Assembly: GCA_034440635.1 (NCBI GenBank)
Contig: JAOTON010002130.1
Coordinates: 1,546,001 to 1,610,000 of the forward strand
Origin: Lepas anatifera
Lineage: Eukaryota > Arthropoda > Thecostraca > Lepadidae
Direction of reading: 5' to 3'
DNA: 64,000 nt
Shown: in pieces, positions 34,975-46,288 of the stretch
How positions within the stretch are numbered: the stretch's first letter is position 1
Layout: each line of letters begins with the position of its first letter
Translations under genes and position numbers: made by a program
The notes under the pieces: model-generated
What the model saw: only the letters and a program-made list of their open reading frames with translations
Databases searched by the model: none
What the model was told of the DNA's origin: nothing

Positions 34975-37900
34975 CAGTGGTGTAGCCAGGGGAGGGGGTG
35001 CCTGGTGTCTGCGGACCCCCTTGGGCCGACCTTATGCACTAAAAACACAAAAATTGATCTCGGGGGCCCCTGAGGCTGGTCTCGGTGGGGGGGCCTCCCG
35101 AGCTTGGTCTCAGGAGGCCCCCGATAATCGGTATCGAGGGCTCCAGAATACCGAATATTGATCTTGGGGGACCCCTGCGCTCAGTCTCAGGGGGTCCCGA
35201 GCTTGGCCTCAGGGCCCCCGAGCTTGGTCTCAGGGCCCCTCCTCCCCGAGCTCGGTCTCACGGGCCTTTCGATTTTGGTCTCAGGGGCCCCTGAGCTTGG
35301 TCTCAGGGGCCCCGAGCTTGGTGTCTGGGGGCCCTCCGAGCTTGGTCTCAGGGAGCTCCCGAGCTTGGTATCAGGGGCCTTTCGAGTTTGGTCTCAGGGC
35401 CCCCGAGCTTGGTCTCAGGGGCCCCCCGAGCTTGGTGTCAGGGAGCCCTCCGAGCTTGGTCTCAGATAACCCCCGAGCTTGGTCTCAGGGGCCCCGAGCT
35501 TGGTCTCAGGGGACAACCGAGCTTGGTCTCAGGGGGGCAAGCTTGGTCTCATGGGCCTTTCGATGTTTGGTCTCACGGGCCTTTCGATCTTGGTCTCACG
35601 GGGTCTCGAGCTTGGTCTCAAGGAACCCCCGAGCTTGGTCTCAGGGGTTCAGGATCCCCTCGGGGTGCCCCCGACTATTGATATCGAGGGACTCATTTAT
35701 TTATTTATTTATTTATTTATTTTACTTCATCAGACCGCTCCACAAAATACATGTGGCTATTCTTAGCCTGGAACTCAATTGTACATAAGATTATTCGGCT
35801 AGATTGACCGATTACCTATTGATTTTAGGTGCACAGAATCGTTTTATATCGTAATTCTTAAGTTTACCGTAACCACCCTTGCGCTGGGGGCTGTTCCTCC
35901 TTGCTTTTCAGTTCGCTTGGATAGCTGTTTTCGGATCAGGGTCAGCAACCATTTTGAATTTAAATCCTTGATGATAGACTAAAATCACTAAACAGGTGAG
36001 TGCATAAGTAGACGGCCCGCAGGATGTGAAACCAGGTAGAATGCAGCAGACGTGGGTAGTACACTGTCCGGAAGTAGCACGGTGCACTGTTCGGAAGTAG
36101 CAGTCTTGTAAAATGTTCTGAGTATCACAGGAAGACTTAAAATACGTATCAGAAGCCATATGATGGTTATTGAGGCAAATGCCATCGCACTAAGCGTTAT
36201 CAAGGACGGAAATTAAAACTCCAACTTTAACAAAAAGACCAGAAACAAACAGAGCCAATGCGAGCAGTCACACATACGGGACCGCTCAGCGAAAGCTCTG
36301 TTATATATCCTAATCCTTCATTACATTCACGATAGTTGTAGTGTCCACGTAGAAGACATATCATCGAGTTTCCAGGCAAACATGACGATTATTCGAACAA
36401 CCATTTTTCAGCCTGAGATCAATTTGCCGTCTCTAGAAAATAAGTGCCCAACCGAGAAAGTCACGAGAGAAGCACGAACTCATGAGTGAAGCACAAGCAT
36501 TGGCCTCATGAGACCCAGAGTTTGGTCCCAGGGGCCCCAGACCTGGGTTCAGGACCCCTGAGCATCGGCATCTAGGGGCTCCAGAGTACCAAGCATTAGT
36601 CTCGGCGGGGGGCTCGAAATATTAATCTTGAGGGCCCCGGAACATCGGTGTCGAGTTACTTCTGAGAAAAGCGCGAGCATGGGTCTAAGGGTGCCCCTGA
36701 GCCTGATCTAAGTGGGACCCCGAGCTTGGTCTTAGGACCCCCGGGCATCAGTATCAAGGGGCTCCGGAGTATTGGTTTAGGGGAGCAATTATTTTAGGGG
36801 CCTCCAAATGGTGATTTCGGAGGGCCCCCGAAAGTGTGGATGCAGTGGTGTAGCCAAGGGGGCCCTAGGCGTCCGCAGACCCCCACCCCTTGGGCCAATC
36901 TGAACCACTGCAAAGGATTCTCTGATCACGTGGCCCCCAGAGTTAGTCTCAGGGGCCCCTGAAGATTCGTTCTCAGGGCGTCCCGAGTCGGCCTCACGGC
37001 CCCCGCCCTGAGAGTCGGTCTCAAGGCCCCCGAAAGTAGATTTCGGGGGTCCCTGAGGGTTGGTATCAGGGGCCCCAAAAGTCGGTATCAGGGGCCCCGG
37101 GAGTCTGTCTCAGAGGAGGGGGGCCGAGCTAGTCTCAGGGCCCCCCAGAGAGTGGTTCTCAGGGCCCTGCAACAGTCTATTTCAGCGGGCCCCTGAGAGT
37201 CAGTCTCAGAGAACCCCAAGAGTCGGTCAAGGGGACCCCAAGAGTCTGTCTTAGGGGACCCCGAGATTCGGTCTCGGGGTCCCCCTGAGAGTCTGTCTCA
37301 AAGAACCACAAGAGTGAGTCTCAGAGCACCCCAAGAGTCGGTCTCAGGGGGCCCTCATAGTCTCACGGGTTTCTCTCTCAGGAGTCAATATTTAGTTTCA
37401 GGTGGCTCCGAGAGTTAATCCGGGGGTCCGAGAGTTAGTCCAATTTGATCTGCAGAGTGCTGGTTTCAGGGGACCTCAGAGGGGTAATTTTGGAAGCCCT
37501 CGAGATTTAGCCTCAGGCTGTGCCCCCCCCGAGTTTTGGTATAAGCGGCCCCAAGAGTCAATCTCAGGGAGCACCCAAAAGTTAGTCTCAGAGGGCTCCC
37601 GGTTGTCAGTCTCAGAGACATCCGAGAGTTAATCTCAGGGTTCTGAGAGTAATTTCCAGAGGTGCTCCCGATTTTTGGTTTCATGCGCCCGGAGTTAGCC
37701 TTAGGCCCGCGAGAGCTAATCTGGAGCCTCCGAGAGTCGGTCTCAGGAACGCCAAAGACACAGTCTCAGAGGTGATTCCACCCCCCCCCGGGTGTTTGTC
37801 TCAGGGGTGCCCTAGAGTAAGTCTCAGCGGGCTGTCGGAAGTCATTCCCAGCCCCCTCCCCCACCCCAAAGACAGCCTCAGGGGACCCCAATAGCTAATC

Positions 37901-39141
37901 TGAATGGTCACGATAGTCAGTCTCAGCCCCTCCCCCCTCCAGAGCAAATCTGGGGGGCCCAATAATTAGTCTCAGAGGTGCTGCCGATAACTAATCTCAG
38001 GAGCCCCGAGAGATTCTCAGGGGCCCCCAGTTTTAATCAACAGGCGCCGTAAATCACTCTCAGAGACCCCTTGAGATATAATCGGGAGGGCGGCCAAAAA
38101 TTATCTTTGTGAGTGCCGCCAAGTGTTAGTGTTAGGTGGCTCCAGAGCTCAAATAAAAATTTTCAAAATCATATGCCTCGAAAAAAAATGTACCTACCCC
38201 TATTGCGTACTAAAAAAGGACAAATTGAAACATGTCGATCAGGCACCATTATCGAAGGAAAGGCAAAAATTAATATAATTTGATCATAAGAGCAAATCAA
38301 ACAGGGCTAGTCAATTTTTAATCGAGTAGCTTAACACCAATAAATACATTCCTAAATATTCTGAAATAAACAACTTTCCAATATTTTCGTAGGAAACCAG
38401 ACAAACTAGGGTAATGACAGAAATTAATGAGCATAATCCCAAAAGAAAAATAGGTATGCAAGGTTGAAAATAACAATAACAGAGTGAGCCAAAGCGATAG
38501 ATATCTTGGGCGCCTTTTGTCTTGGTAATTTGCTCGTTTACAAGATAGCAAGGGTAAGAAAGTAAATGGATCTCAACAGGATCTGTCGACGGAATAGAGG
38601 TTATGTAACGTTCAGTACACACTCCCATATCCCTTGTATCTTTATTCGTTTTTTTCGTTTCTTTGGAAATTTCCTGATTAAAGAGTTCATGGATTCGACA
38701 CCGGGAAATAATTGCTAATCATTTCCCGTAGATCATTTCTTCGTACTCAAAACGACTGACCTCCAATAACTTCATGTCTGATTACCCGAGTGAATTGAGG
38801 TAGACTCAGGTTTAACATCATGCGTGCATCAACATTGAACTTCCCGAAATATGGCTCAAAGCTGTTATTATAGCCACGCTACCATATAAGTTATGGGCCA
38901 TCCTTAATATTTGGTGACCTTAGTTTACCAACACTTGGTCGGATTGAAAAACCCAGCTGTAAACAAAATAAAAATGAATGCTTAAAAAGCCATGACAAAA
39001 TTTCCTTCGTGTGAATGTTATAATGTTAAAATACTATACAAAAGATATAGGAGATGGGCCCGGTTGCTAAAGGGAACCCCGGCCTGGGGCCCCCTGACGG
39101 TAGTCGGACCCCTACTTGGCCGAATCCTGGCTACGCCACTG
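34975..39141. mobile_element. Composite hAT-like element, copy B (inverted relative to copy A)
   Basis: It begins CAGTGGTGTAGCCAGG and ends CCTGGCTACGCCACTG. The flanks TGTTCTGA (34967-34974) and TGTTCTGT (39142-39149) are an 8-bp duplication with one mismatch. The internal junction gtggatg|CAGTGG at 36843 is the same as in copy A, so the composite moved as a unit. It contains minisatellite blocks 35050-35690, 36490-36842 and 36940-38150, and a non-repetitive part (about 35730-36485) that shows no gene. Confidence 0.8.
35695..35723. repeat. (TTTA)n microsatellite
   Basis: About seven uninterrupted TTTA units at the edge of the minisatellite block. Confidence 0.95.
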
Positions 39142-40900
39142 TGTTCTGTGACTCTACATCAGCCACCCTGGGACCCCCTAAGCCTAGCTGGGGCCCTGAG
39201 CTAATCTGGGTACAGCTGTGCTTAACTGGGGCCTTTGATCTGGTATGGGGGCCCTGAACTCTTCTAGGGTCCCTGGGCTAAGTTGGGGCCGTGAGCTTGA
39301 ATGGAGCCCCTGAGCTGGTGTGAGAGGAGACGCTATATCAACCGATCTGGGCCCCTGAGCTGAGCTGGCTTGTACTGAACAAGAGCCCTGAGCTGGTCTG
39401 GGGCCTCTGAACTGTTCTAGCATCATTGAGCTAAGCTGGGATCCGTGAGCTTGAAGTCCCTTGAGCTGTTTTGAGACCCTACATAAGTCGACCTGGGGAC
39501 CTCCGAGCTGAACCGGGCCCCTAAGCTAATCTGGCACCCTGTGCGAATCTGGAGCTCCCCTGTGATGAGCTTCTATCGGTGCTGTGCTTATGTAGGGTCC
39601 CTTGATAAGCTGGTCCCAAAGCTAATGCACTGGTCTGGGCCCTTGAGCTGACTGATCTGGTTTCCTGAGCCATGGTCTGGACTTTGGGGCCCTCCGAGAT
39701 AATTTGGCGGCCCCTGGGCGGCATAGGCATAGGAACCGGGGTGAGGGGGATACTGCCCCCCCTTTTTGAGGTGAGCTCCCGCAACGAATATACAAATATC
39801 AGCAACTGTAATATAGAACAAGAAACCCAAACGGCTCCGATTTCTTGTCTGGGAACGTTCAAGTTCGGTAGTACGCTGCCTGCAAGCCCCTGGAGGAGGA
39901 GCGCTTCGTAACAAAGCCAAGGAACCTACTACCCGAGTGTTTCCAAATGAGTCCCGAGAACTGGGCCCAATCAAACTCCATTCCATATCAATCCCAACAC
40001 AAAATATGAATCGGACACGGACCCTGCGCTAAATGCCGAGCAACAGTCGTCCCTGAGCCATCGAAAGGCGCGACGTCTTTCGATGCCAGGGTTATATGGC
40101 GTCGCCAACTCTTTCCCTGTTGAAGGGGTTTCTTTGGAGTCAAATTGCTCCTTGCACAAGGAATCTGCCGTGCCTTAAACCCGAGTTGGTCGCGTGGAAT
40201 GCAGGGTTGCGAACCACTATAACACCATGCCCACACCTCCTCGGCATTACAAAGCTGGCCATGAAGTACCAACATTGCACTTGCAGTCATGCTGGAACTC
40301 TGCATTTTAGCCATCGAAATATAGCTAGGCGTATTTATTGTGATCAGCCTTTACCTAAATCAATCTCTAATGATGGAAAGAATAGATCAGTAATAACCTA
40401 CATAAATGTTCCCATTTCCGTCATTAAATAAGCAAATACAAGTTGATTAGGCATAGCGAAGTGAGGCTATTTGGTATCAAAGCATTGTCTGTAGTTTTCT
40501 AAGCAGTTCTTAATTTTGTAAATGTAATGAAAAGGGCCTAAACATCTGTAAATACAAAAAACGCGCTCGTGGTAAAAAATGATTGAAATCCTCACAAAAA
40601 GCTTAAAAATGTATTTCGTATTTGAAAAGGGTCTAGGTAAAAAACAAAAATTGTTTTTTGACGTTTTACTATTATTTATTACATCATAATAGGTACAACT
40701 CGAAATCATAGGGAAAAAATTTAATTTCTCAATTTTCCATACATTGTCATCCTTGTGTGCATGCATGCCTTATTACACTAAACGAGCTATCTAAAATTTT
40801 TTAAAATTATAGGCCCCCGTGGACTGGGGCCCCCTTGAGGTGGGCCCCCTCTAAGGTTGCCCCCCACTTTTCAAACCGTTCCTACGCCCCTGGTACTGAG

Positions 40901-41285
40901 CGTGCCCTTGACTAACTCGGGCAGGTGCATGCTACTGGGTTTGTTGCGTCCATACAGAAGAGGTCGGGATTAATAGAGACGGATAGAGATCGATAAGCGT
41001 GGTGATCAGTGGTGATAGATGAAAAGGCAATTAAAAATTAACAGCGGGTGAAACCGATGGGTGACATCGGAGGTTTTAAGAAGCATTCACAAATGTAATC
41101 GCAATTCAAATTGGCTAAGAAGAGTGACAGGGGGAAGGCTGGGAAAGATGGATGGTGCAAAAAAATTAGCGACGCATGTCCAGTTCAAGCAAAATCCATC
41201 TCAATATCACAATAGATAGGTAATATTAGACTATTATATTATTTCATATTATATTAAATCATATTATATAATGTCATGTTATATT
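40901..41285. other. Short unassigned stretch
   Basis: An AT-rich atatta repeat lies at 41225-41285, immediately before the LINE fragment. Nothing else is recognised. Confidence 0.35.
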
Positions 41286-41600
41286 AAATATAGAATCAGC
41301 CCTCCTTTAAACAACATCGTTATTACCCAGCGAGAAGTGTTAAACCAACTAAACTCACTCAATTTCAATAAATCCCTTAGGTCCCGACGGAATTCCCCTC
41401 GTATTTTGAAGCTAACGGCGATACTGATCTACAAACCACGTACCACTCTTTCCAACAAATCCCTTAATGAGGAGAAATGTCCATAATTGTGGAAACAAGC
41501 CACCATCTAGCCCATTAAAAAAATCGTTCTCCCTCTGGCTTAAAAAATTACAGACCCATTCCGCTTGGTACCATTAGTCTGCTATTACCATATCATATGT
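41286..41600 (+). pseudogene. Decayed LINE reverse-transcriptase fragment
   Basis: Across frames the translation reads VLNQLNSLNFNKS, then (shifted) GPDGI, PRILKLTA, NKSLNEEKCP, LWKQATI and a region aligning to the K-NYRPI-LVPLV motif. This is the N-terminal palm/fingers part of a non-LTR reverse transcriptase. At least two frameshifts and in-frame stops make it non-functional. The YADD catalytic region is not present; sequence similarity ends before 41640. Confidence 0.7.
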
Positions 41601-41841
41601 GAACCTACAGGGACCGAACGGCGTTTGTTGCGGCTGCGGAGCGAAGTCCTTTACTTTATTTTCGTTCAGAATTACACGTTAGAACCTGTTCTTCTGAATG
41701 GTCTTTGAAACCACTGGAAAGTCAATCATGATGTCATTAGCTGCATACAGTTAGTTGTGATGACAACCGTGTTTTTTTAGTACACGTAACTAACACTGAA
41801 ACACAAGGAGTACCTTTTGACATAAATATGTCATATTGTTA

Positions 41842-42808
41842 TTAACCCTCGCCCCGGTAGGTGGGGTGTTTGAACAACCCCTTCTAACTTGGCCCCTATG
41901 CGGGACAGCGAAAAAACGCGAATGCTGCTGGATAGCTCATACAAATTCATGAAGAAACTATCTTAGTCACTTTTTGGCTGAGTTCAATATTGAGGTCATG
42001 TCATGACAGGTCAAAGAAAGTGGCATTTTGGGTAAAGTTTTTGTGCTCTAGCGTCTGAGAGCTGAGTTAGAACCATTTTTTGGGTACCATTCGCTTTCTC
42101 TCGTCACGGCGAATCTTATGATGTAGATTATGACCATACTAGGTCAAAACACAAAAATGACCTGACCCCAGGTCAGGTCAAGGTCACTTTTTAACCTAGC
42201 ATAGTCGATATGCATATCAATCGACTTGCAATAGCAGCCTGAACGCAATGACATCAAAATAAAAGCTGTTTCATCATTTCATGCAAAGTTATTGACCTAA
42301 GTCTGAAAATTGCTTAAATACCCCCAGATGACCTCTCAGAGGTCACGGGTCAAAAATTGCAAAATGAACCTGGAAAGGGGCACAGGATACTACGATTTTG
42401 AGAATATGAAGGTATTCTCAGTTGTATCTACACAAATACAACCCAATATATTTTATTCCATGCATTTCCAATCGAGAGGTCATGGTCTGTACTTGACCTT
42501 AGGTCATCGATATTAAAACCCCGGAATATATTTTTTAGCGCTTGGTGGGCCCATTATGTGGTATAAGTTTCAATTCGATGGATTCCCCATTTCTTACTTA
42601 TGCCACCTTAAACATTTTTGAGATGAGGTCACTTGACCTGCACTAGTGACCTTACCTGAGATGACTTAACCTTAAAATTTTGCGGGAAGTCGCGGACTTG
42701 ATCAAGGATAAGCTGCACCAAGTACGGCGGCGCTTGGCGCTGCCGTTTTTCTTGCCGCCGGAAAAAAACCGACGGGGTTTTCAAACGCCCCCACCGGGCG
42801 AGGGTTAA
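41842..42808. mobile_element. TTAA-flanked non-autonomous element 4
   Basis: TTAA at 41842-41845 and 42805-42808 flanks CCCTCGCCCCGGTAGG and CCCCACCGGGCGAGGG. The interior carries many AGGTCA/TGACCT motifs, with a perfect 10-bp inverted repeat of half-sites at 42158-42180. A truncated, inverted relative is at about 52950-53704. Confidence 0.8.
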
Positions 42809-42940
42809 GATCCGACCAACGGATCGGAAGAACGACTCCATCCCGTGGCGCAAATGAAGTTCACATATTAAATGTGAAACTTGAACCTTCTGTCCCTAGT
42901 CGTTCGAGAGCTCATGCACAATAATGGCCTTCGAATTAAC

Positions 42941-42955
42941 CAGCACGAACTTGTG
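42941..42955. repeat. Left target-site duplication of the ORF1-only retrotransposon
   Basis: CAGCACGAACTTGTG, identical to 46289-46303. Confidence 0.85.
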
Positions 42956-43157
42956 TGTGTATTGGTGTTTTAGGGCGCTTTCAGCAACTGGGCTATACGC
43001 GCCCACCATTACCATGTTTTTCAATTCATAATAATATGCTTAATCTAGATCATGCCAGGGTAATAAAGATTATGGGTGTCAAGGCCACTTGCATGGCAAG
43101 GATAATGTGCAATGTTGTTTAAGGGGTGACAAGAAATCTGGCATTGCTTAACAGTGT

Positions 43158-45269
43158 CTAGGTTTCCCAGCTCCTCCCATCAAAAATTTCTGACACGCAC
43201 CAAGCTGTGCTTGCATCCCATTGTTGAGGAGGTCTCTCGGTTCGCTCAGGATATCCAAGACCTTTAGGCGGAGATCGGCGAACGAACGTCGTGTTCCCGC
43301 CCATGTAGGCCTCCCGGGCTCTAGGTCCAGAATGCCTTCTATCACTAACGGCAGAAGGGCGAGGCACATCCTGCCAAACATTTTGGACTTCTCCAAAACT
43401 TTCCAACGAGCCAGCTTGCTTGATTTTAATAGGGAACTCTTTTTGCACCCTTGGTACCCATATTTTCTTCCCCTTTGAGTCTCGGAAAAGAAACTCTGGT
43501 TTCTGGTGCTTCCTGGCACCGTGGTGAGGAGACGTCTTTTCGGAGTCGGAGGTCGGGGAGCAGAGCCTCCGTTTTCCGTCACGCGACTCTGGGATCATGG
43601 AACATGCGTCTGCTATGTTGGAAGGCGTCTGTGTGGGCGGTGGTGGAGGAGGGTACGGTGGAGGCATAAGCATGGTGTCACCGTTCGCAGGAGTTGGAAG
43701 AAGTGCCACGCTCTGCTCTTTTCGCAAACTGCGTCCTTTAGGTGGCGCTGAGGCTGAACGTTCAGAACCATGTTTCAGCGGTTTGGCCCGCGCTTTCCGA
43801 AGTGAAGCGGGCTGGGCAGCGATTCCAGACTGTGTCTTAATTTCCTTAGCAGCTAAAGGTGGACCTTTCTCCTCACTCTCACCCCCGGTAGGATCCGTGG
43901 TAATCCGTGGTTCAGCGGTGGCTGCTGGTACCTCACCCTCATGCTCGGAGGTGTCCTTGGAGAGTTCAGTGGTGACGAGACTGTGACTGTCATCCAGACA
44001 TGTCTGAATGCACTGATCTGTTGATGTTGTGGTCAGAGTGGAAGGCAGTGTCGTGTTAGAGGTAGCGTCCGAAATCCCTGCATCAGTTTCGGTTTGAGTA
44101 CCCTTGTCCATGGTTTCGGGAGGACTTGGACATCCAGTATCACCCCCATCCGCGTGCGAAAAGAGCCCACCGATAAGTATGAGGAAGTCTCGCAGTGACA
44201 GGTGTGAGATATCGCCCATGCTCGTGCCCAAACTTAACAGTGGTTTAAGCTGGCCTTTGTCTCCAGTTAGTGCGTCCCTATACGAACTGGGAGGACGAAC
44301 CACATCGGTTGCAGCCACTGGAGGTGTTTGCAAAACCTGTACCTCGGGATGAATTGAAGCCAGGTTGGGATTTGTGGAGCCCTGCTTTCCGGCATCCTGT
44401 TGTTCTGCACGGAACTTATCTTTCACCTTCTGCCGCTCTGAAAGAAAGGTAGGGCAGGTCTGGCACCAAGCCTCGTGGTCGCCTTCGCAGCCAGTGCATT
44501 TGGGCTTACTAGCCTCACAAGTTCTCGATCCATGCCCAGGGACTGAGCATTTCGCACACCTTTCTTTCCCTTTGCAGGATTTGGCTACGTGGCCATATCG
44601 CTGGCAGCGAAAGCAACGTGTGGGGTCAGGCACGTATCTACGGACAGCTACATTTCTCCATCCCACGCGAACCCTCTCTGGTAGCTTCTTGTCTCGGAAC
44701 GCAAGTACGATGGTGTTGGTACCTACCAACTTTCCCTTCTCTCTCCTGTTCATCCTCCTCACACTCACAACTCCCTGCTCATTCATACCCTCGAGTAGTT
44801 CGTCGTCCGTCAAACCCTCCAACAACTCCGTTGAGATGACACCCCTTACCGTATTTTTTGTCGGGTGTAGCCTTACAGTGACTGGGATCGAGTGGTCCGA
44901 ATCTCTACTTCTATACGTTAGTGACTCAGCGGCGAGAAGATCGGCTGTCTCTGTTTCGGTGGACATGGTCACTTCGATTTCGGTTTCCGAGATTCGAAGC
45001 GCCTTAGAAACTGTTCCAAATTTCGACAGAGCCTGGGCGGTTTGAAAGGGGTTCATTTTATAGCCATTTTCTATTGCTACTAGCAGCACCCGTGCTGACT
45101 CGGGGAGGAGGGTAGACTGGTCGGGTTTGTTTCGCGAGACAGTCGCATCATCCGAAAAGTTATTCACAGCGGCGGTATCAGGAAGCGTGCTTGAGGTGGT
45201 CCGGTTCGAAGCAGAGGTCAAAATCCGTGAGGTCTGTGCAGTCGAAGTGGGAACCTGAGATAACGCCAT
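43158..45269 (-). CDS. ORF1 (Gag-like) zinc-knuckle protein of a non-LTR retrotransposon, 703 aa
   Basis: ORF1 proteins of Jockey/I-type elements bind element RNA and form the ribonucleoprotein. Residues about 125-215 match the RRM-like/PRE domain that precedes the knuckles in such proteins (VTVRLHPTKNTVRGVI, VLAFRDKKLPERV). Three zinc knuckles follow: C219-C232 (CFRCQRYGHVAKSC), C238-C251 (CAKCSVPGHGSRTC) and C258-C272 (CTGC-GDH-C variant). Residues about 290-600 are low-complexity Ser/Thr/Pro-rich with a polyproline run at 536-545. The frame is intact, so the copy is young or under selection. An overlapping frame at 43582-43148 encodes a helical-looking segment (RMCLALLPLVIEGILDLEP) that may be the original C-terminus after a one-base shift. 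The start Met follows the GC-rich 5' UTR. Mobile-element affiliation is firm; the clade is not. Confidence 0.88.
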   Translation of the reverse strand: MALSQVPTSTAQTSRILTSASNRTTSSTLPDTAAVNNFSDDATVSRNKPDQSTLLPESARVLLVAIENGYKMNPFQTAQALSKFGTVSKALRISETEIEVTMSTETETADLLAAESLTYRSRDSDHSIPVTVRLHPTKNTVRGVISTELLEGLTDDELLEGMNEQGVVSVRRMNRREKGKLVGTNTIVLAFRDKKLPERVRVGWRNVAVRRYVPDPTRCFRCQRYGHVAKSCKGKERCAKCSVPGHGSRTCEASKPKCTGCEGDHEAWCQTCPTFLSERQKVKDKFRAEQQDAGKQGSTNPNLASIHPEVQVLQTPPVAATDVVRPPSSYRDALTGDKGQLKPLLSLGTSMGDISHLSLRDFLILIGGLFSHADGGDTGCPSPPETMDKGTQTETDAGISDATSNTTLPSTLTTTSTDQCIQTCLDDSHSLVTTELSKDTSEHEGEVPAATAEPRITTDPTGGESEEKGPPLAAKEIKTQSGIAAQPASLRKARAKPLKHGSERSASAPPKGRSLRKEQSVALLPTPANGDTMLMPPPYPPPPPPTQTPSNIADACSMIPESRDGKRRLCSPTSDSEKTSPHHGARKHQKPEFLFRDSKGKKIWVPRVQKEFPIKIKQAGSLESFGEVQNVWQDVPRPSAVSDRRHSGPRAREAYMGGNTTFVRRSPPKGLGYPERTERPPQQWDASTAWCVSEIFDGRSWET

Positions 45270-46236
45270 AAGAGATAAATTTACCTTCGGCCCCCCGGGT
45301 TACCAGCTGTCAAAAGCTGGGCCCGGGGGCTGGTACAGTGCCTACGGGGGCAGGTGCGCCCGTCTCAGAGGGGCGAGAGATACTCACGCAACCCCTCCAA
45401 TCAGAACGCACCCACCCCCTTGACGCCATCAGCCCAGTCGGCCGGCAGGGCCATGAGTCGGGACGAAGCAAAACGCGGCACCCATCACGCAGCGGAGACT
45501 GCGGTCCACCAGGCGCGCGCAAAAGGCCGGGGTCTCGAAAAACGACGGTTTCCGAAACCCCGGCCCGCGTCGCGCCCGGCAAGAACTATCAGTCCCCACC
45601 GCGAAGGGCGCCGCGCCGCACGACCGAAACATAATCCCCCTGCCCAGCTGGACCGAGCGACAGTGCCCGTAGACACTGCCGCGTAGCTAGGCCGCCCGCG
45701 GCAGCCTACGGACGGCTTACCCCCGGTTGGATCGAGATATCTGGGCCAAAGGGGGCGTGTTGGAGCCCTCGGGACTGACCCGCCCGAGGGGGATCTCAAC
45801 CCCCCCAGGATCACGTCAACCTCGTCGCCGGGGCTCGAGATAGGCCTCGAGTGGGCGCCTTACACCCATAAAATGCCGAAGAAGGCAAATAACTGTGGGA
45901 CCAATAACTGAAGCGTAAAAAGAGGACAGGAACTAAAAATAATCAACTAAATAAGAAAACAAAAACAAACAAGAGCTGCATACTGGGAGGTGCAGGACAG
46001 ATCTGACCCGATCCAATACGGTTACCGACCAGGTAACAGAGGGCCCGTAAGGCAGTCATCAGCATCGCCGTGGACCTCATCACCAGAGCCACCGACGGCA
46101 GATGCCGACTCTAACCGACCGAAGTCGGAAGAGGCGGCGGCCGTCGGAGGGCTAGAAAAGATGTATCCGCGGCGATGCGACTAAGTGCCTCCCAAGGCTG
46201 ACTGGGGCCCCGGGCGCGTCACATCCCGTTGCTCCA

Positions 46237-46272
46237 ATCTTTACTTGCCGGACGAATCCGGCAAGTAAAGAT
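46237..46272 (-). ncRNA. Perfect 16-bp hairpin at the 5' end of the retrotransposon RNA
   Basis: The arm ATCTTTACTTGCCGGA (46237-46252) and its exact complement (46257-46272) flank a four-base loop, TTCG on the transcribed minus strand. It lies 16 nt from the element's 5' boundary, after a CCCCTCAGGGG mini-palindrome. A structural role in the element RNA is inferred. It does not match the strand order of an HDV-like ribozyme as far as I can fold it by eye. Confidence 0.6.
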
Positions 46273-46288
46273 CGGTCCCCCTGAGGGG

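Larger units (their letters stand above)
34225..40892. mobile_element. Large hAT-like element with perfect 8-bp target duplication
   Basis: The left end is CATAGGCGTAGGAACCGG and the right end CCGTTCCTACGCCCCTG. They are flanked by GTACTGAG at 34217-34224 and again at 40893-40900, the duplication length of hAT elements. The body holds degenerate repeats (ctgagctg-type, 34390-34966 and 39150-39720) split by the composite element 34975-39141. A second left-type end at 39726 (cataggcataggaaccgg) begins a shorter homologous segment, so a related copy is embedded. No transposase was found. Confidence 0.75.
42956..46288 (-). mobile_element. LINE-like retrotransposon encoding ORF1 only (3.33 kb)
   Basis: The element is bounded by an exact 15-bp target duplication. 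On the minus strand it comprises a GC-rich 5' UTR of about 1 kb (46288-45270) starting with a perfect hairpin, one long ORF1 (45269-43158), and a 3' UTR of about 200 bp ending in short ACACA repeats. No endonuclease or reverse transcriptase is present anywhere between the duplications. LINE copies are usually truncated at the 5' end; here the 5' part is kept and the second ORF is missing. It therefore looks like a non-autonomous, Gag-only derivative or family mobilised in trans. An internal deletion of a full element is the alternative. Confidence 0.8.

Noticed and set aside
43221..45045. Plus-strand frames up to 226 codons opposite the retrotransposon ORF1
   Set aside because: They are antisense shadows of the zinc-knuckle ORF1, which carries the recognisable motifs.
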